NCBI GenBank assembly: GCA_014896305.1
Contig: JADBKQ010000006.1
Span: 142,850 to 176,836, forward strand
Direction of reading: 5' to 3'
DNA from: Limnochordaceae bacterium
Lineage (GTDB): Bacteria; Bacillota; Limnochordia; Limnochordales; DUMU01
Length of the DNA: 33,987 nucleotides
In this document: positions 32,668 to 33,987 of the stretch, in pieces
How positions within the stretch are numbered: the stretch's first letter is position 1
How the letters are laid out: each line of letters opens with the position of its first letter
Notes under the pieces: model-generated
What the model saw: only the letters and a program-made list of their open reading frames with translations
What the model was told of the DNA's origin: nothing
Database searches by the model: none
Translations under genes and position numbers: made by a program

Positions 32668-33663
32668 TCAACGAGGTGTCGGCGTCATGCTCCGTTTGGA
32701 CCCGGTCCCCCGTGAAACTTGGGACACGAACGGTGATGCTGCCCGAAGAGGTCGCCATTCTCCATGAGATGGTTCGGAGCCTGCCGAGGCGATGGGGCTG
32801 GACGCTCCAGCCTGGACCATGGAACTGTTACAGCGGACCCCGCTGGCGCGGCGCCAGAACAGCTCCGGGTTGCTGATGTAACACTCGGTTACCTTGCCAT
32901 CGCCCCAATCTGATAGCCTGACTTCATCAGTTGGTTCGTAGTTCATCGGGTGGAGATAGTAGATGATCCGTTCCTTTGGTTCAGATTCGACATTGAACTC
33001 GCTCCTCGCATTACAACTAAAACGAAAGAGGTTCTTCGCCATGTAGCCGAGGTATCCCTCTCTGGTAACAGGCTGGCCATTCCAGTTGATCGTCTCGGGT
33101 AGGTGGACGGCCCGATTTCGGATAAGGTCTTCCCTCAGTTCCTCGATGCCGAGAAGATTCCCTTTTTCATCGGTAGCATACGCTTCAAAGGTGGGGTCAA
33201 CATAAATCCATCTTTCCAGCGAACGGGCATACACGATGCTTACCACATGGCAATCCTGAAAATCCATGCCCATTGGCATGCAAGTGATGAACCTGGACTT
33301 ATATCCCATGGCTAAATATACTTCTGTCAACGTGATGGCAAGCATCCTGCAGTTGACGCCACGATTCTCTTCCTTACACACCTTAATGATATTCAGAGCA
33401 TTGCGTGGTGAAGGATTGCTGGAGCTCCCGTCATGCCGCAGGGTGCGGTGCACCCAGCGCATCAAGTTCATTATCTGTGACAACTCGTCCCCATCGCCGG
33501 CAACATGGTCCAGTTCATATTGTTTCCTGAGCTGCAGAAGGTTTGCGTCCGAAGAGTCCTGGTACGTAAAATCCTCCATCAGGGACTTGGGCTCGTATCT
33601 ATAAGACCCGAACAGACGCAGGAAATAAAGATAATCATTGCGGTGCTTGGCAAATTGCTGCAC
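32668..33663 (-). CDS. Transglutaminase-like protein, probably acquired, with an odd C-terminus
   Basis: The 331-residue product holds a transglutaminase-like core with a possible triad: Cys in VNCRMLAITLTEVYLAMGY, His in DCHVVSIVYARS, Asp in WIYVDPTFEAYATD. Upstream, an N-terminal helical part includes LSQIMNLMRWVHRTLRHDG. The gene body (about 32860-33660) is clearly lower in GC than anything around it, with many AAT, AAA and TAT codons, which suggests transfer from another genome. The last 50-60 residues, after YISNPELFWRR, change abruptly to GC-rich, Ser/Pro-rich sequence and look like read-through into native DNA, so the true end of the ancestral protein may have been lost. The GTG at 33663 is the first available start in a GC-rich flank; the N-terminus may be shortened as well. 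Substrate is unknown. Confidence 0.7.
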   Translation of the reverse strand: MQQFAKHRNDYLYFLRLFGSYRYEPKSLMEDFTYQDSSDANLLQLRKQYELDHVAGDGDELSQIMNLMRWVHRTLRHDGSSSNPSPRNALNIIKVCKEENRGVNCRMLAITLTEVYLAMGYKSRFITCMPMGMDFQDCHVVSIVYARSLERWIYVDPTFEAYATDEKGNLLGIEELREDLIRNRAVHLPETINWNGQPVTREGYLGYMAKNLFRFSCNARSEFNVESEPKERIIYYLHPMNYEPTDEVRLSDWGDGKVTECYISNPELFWRRASGVRCNSSMVQAGASSPIASAGSEPSHGEWRPLRAASPFVSQVSRGTGSKRSMTPTPR

Positions 33664-33922
33664 GAGCTGGGCGCCCCCTTCCCACAGTCATCTTCAGTAC
33701 CTCTCGTACGACCGCGCCGCCATCCGGAGCGATGCACCGGCCTCCTCCCCCTCACGGCCCGCCCACCTCCCCCGACGCATTCCCAGGAAAAATCCTCCTC
33801 GCCAGATCTGATCTGCATGAGGGATGCGCCAGACGTGGCCCAAAACCCCGGTCTGGCAGTATGTGGGTTATGCTTGGAGTAAATTGTCCGGCACAGGGTC
33901 ACATGCGAAAGGAGTCGGCACT

Positions 33923-33987
33923 ATGAAGTCTACCACAGCAGCTCGTTTTCGGTGGGAAATCCGCCGGTGTGAAAGGACTTTCGAAAG
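33923..33987 (+). CDS. Start of an unidentified gene, cut by the window end
   Basis: An ATG at 33923 is preceded at eight bases by AAAGGAG (33908-33914), the best-placed ribosome site in this region. The frame stays open for the 21 codons available (MKSTTAARFRW, then basic residues). Too short to identify. Confidence 0.5.
   Translation, partial: MKSTTAARFRWEIRRCERTFE

Noticed and set aside
33579-33902. Minus-strand frame upstream of the transglutaminase-like gene
   Set aside because: Low-complexity Arg/Gly-rich product, no ribosome site, and overlap with the transglutaminase start in a different frame.

Overview
The window (about 34 kb, GC-rich, roughly 60-65% by eye) reads as chromosome of a high-GC, spore-forming-type Bacillota (Firmicute). 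The evidence is a SigH sporulation sigma factor gene, the cysE-cysS-mrnC-rlmB block upstream of it as in Bacillus, a cysteine T-box leader, an FMN riboswitch, Shine-Dalgarno sequences of the extended GAGGTGAT type, and many GTG and TTG starts. Species cannot be named from sequence alone; lineages such as Thermaerobacter, Symbiobacterium or Limnochordia would fit.

Layout. 1-2.85 kb: a secreted protein with two copies of one domain, then an orphan sugar-type ABC solute-binding protein. 3.1-3.8 kb: a coiled-coil protein built from heptad repeats. 3.76-8.97 kb: a complete riboflavin operon (ribD, ribE, ribBA, ribH) behind a promoter, an unusually long FMN riboswitch and an intrinsic terminator. 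8.97-9.94 kb (minus): a triple-BON-domain protein. 10.1-14.6 kb: a Sir2 deacylase, an RNA m5U methyltransferase, a ComEC-type metallo-beta-lactamase protein with a C-terminal helix-hairpin-helix module, and its usual DUF3006-like partner. 14.6-17.05 kb (minus): a membrane-anchored protein of unknown function and an MFS transporter. 17.35-18.27 kb: an orphan ParA ATPase. 18.3-20.35 kb: a SARP/BTAD regulator divergent from a small gene that encodes only the regulator's C-terminal type of domain. 20.35-26.9 kb: a promoter and cysteine T-box, then cysE, cysS, mrnC, rlmB, a VanW-family gene and, from its own promoter, sigH. 27.1-27.66 kb: four tRNA genes (Thr-TGT, Tyr, initiator fMet, Thr-GGT) and a strong terminator. 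27.8-32.5 kb (minus): an SOS-type mutasome operon (imuB-like, DUF6504-like, dnaE2/imuC) with a LexA-like box at its promoter. 32.7-33.7 kb (minus): a lower-GC transglutaminase-like gene. The last 65 bases hold the start of another gene.

How the parts work together. The rib genes convert GTP and ribulose 5-phosphate to riboflavin and are switched off by FMN. The T-box senses uncharged tRNA-Cys and would raise serine acetyltransferase and cysteinyl-tRNA synthetase together. The imuB/dnaE2 operon would give damage-induced mutagenic DNA synthesis. A recurring oddity is that many housekeeping proteins here (RibD, RibE, RibBA, the RNA methyltransferase, CysE, CysS, MrnC) carry low-complexity or minisatellite-coded insertions at domain edges. 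The points most worth following up are the enlarged FMN riboswitch, the LexA-boxed mutasome, and the SARP/stand-alone-domain pair.
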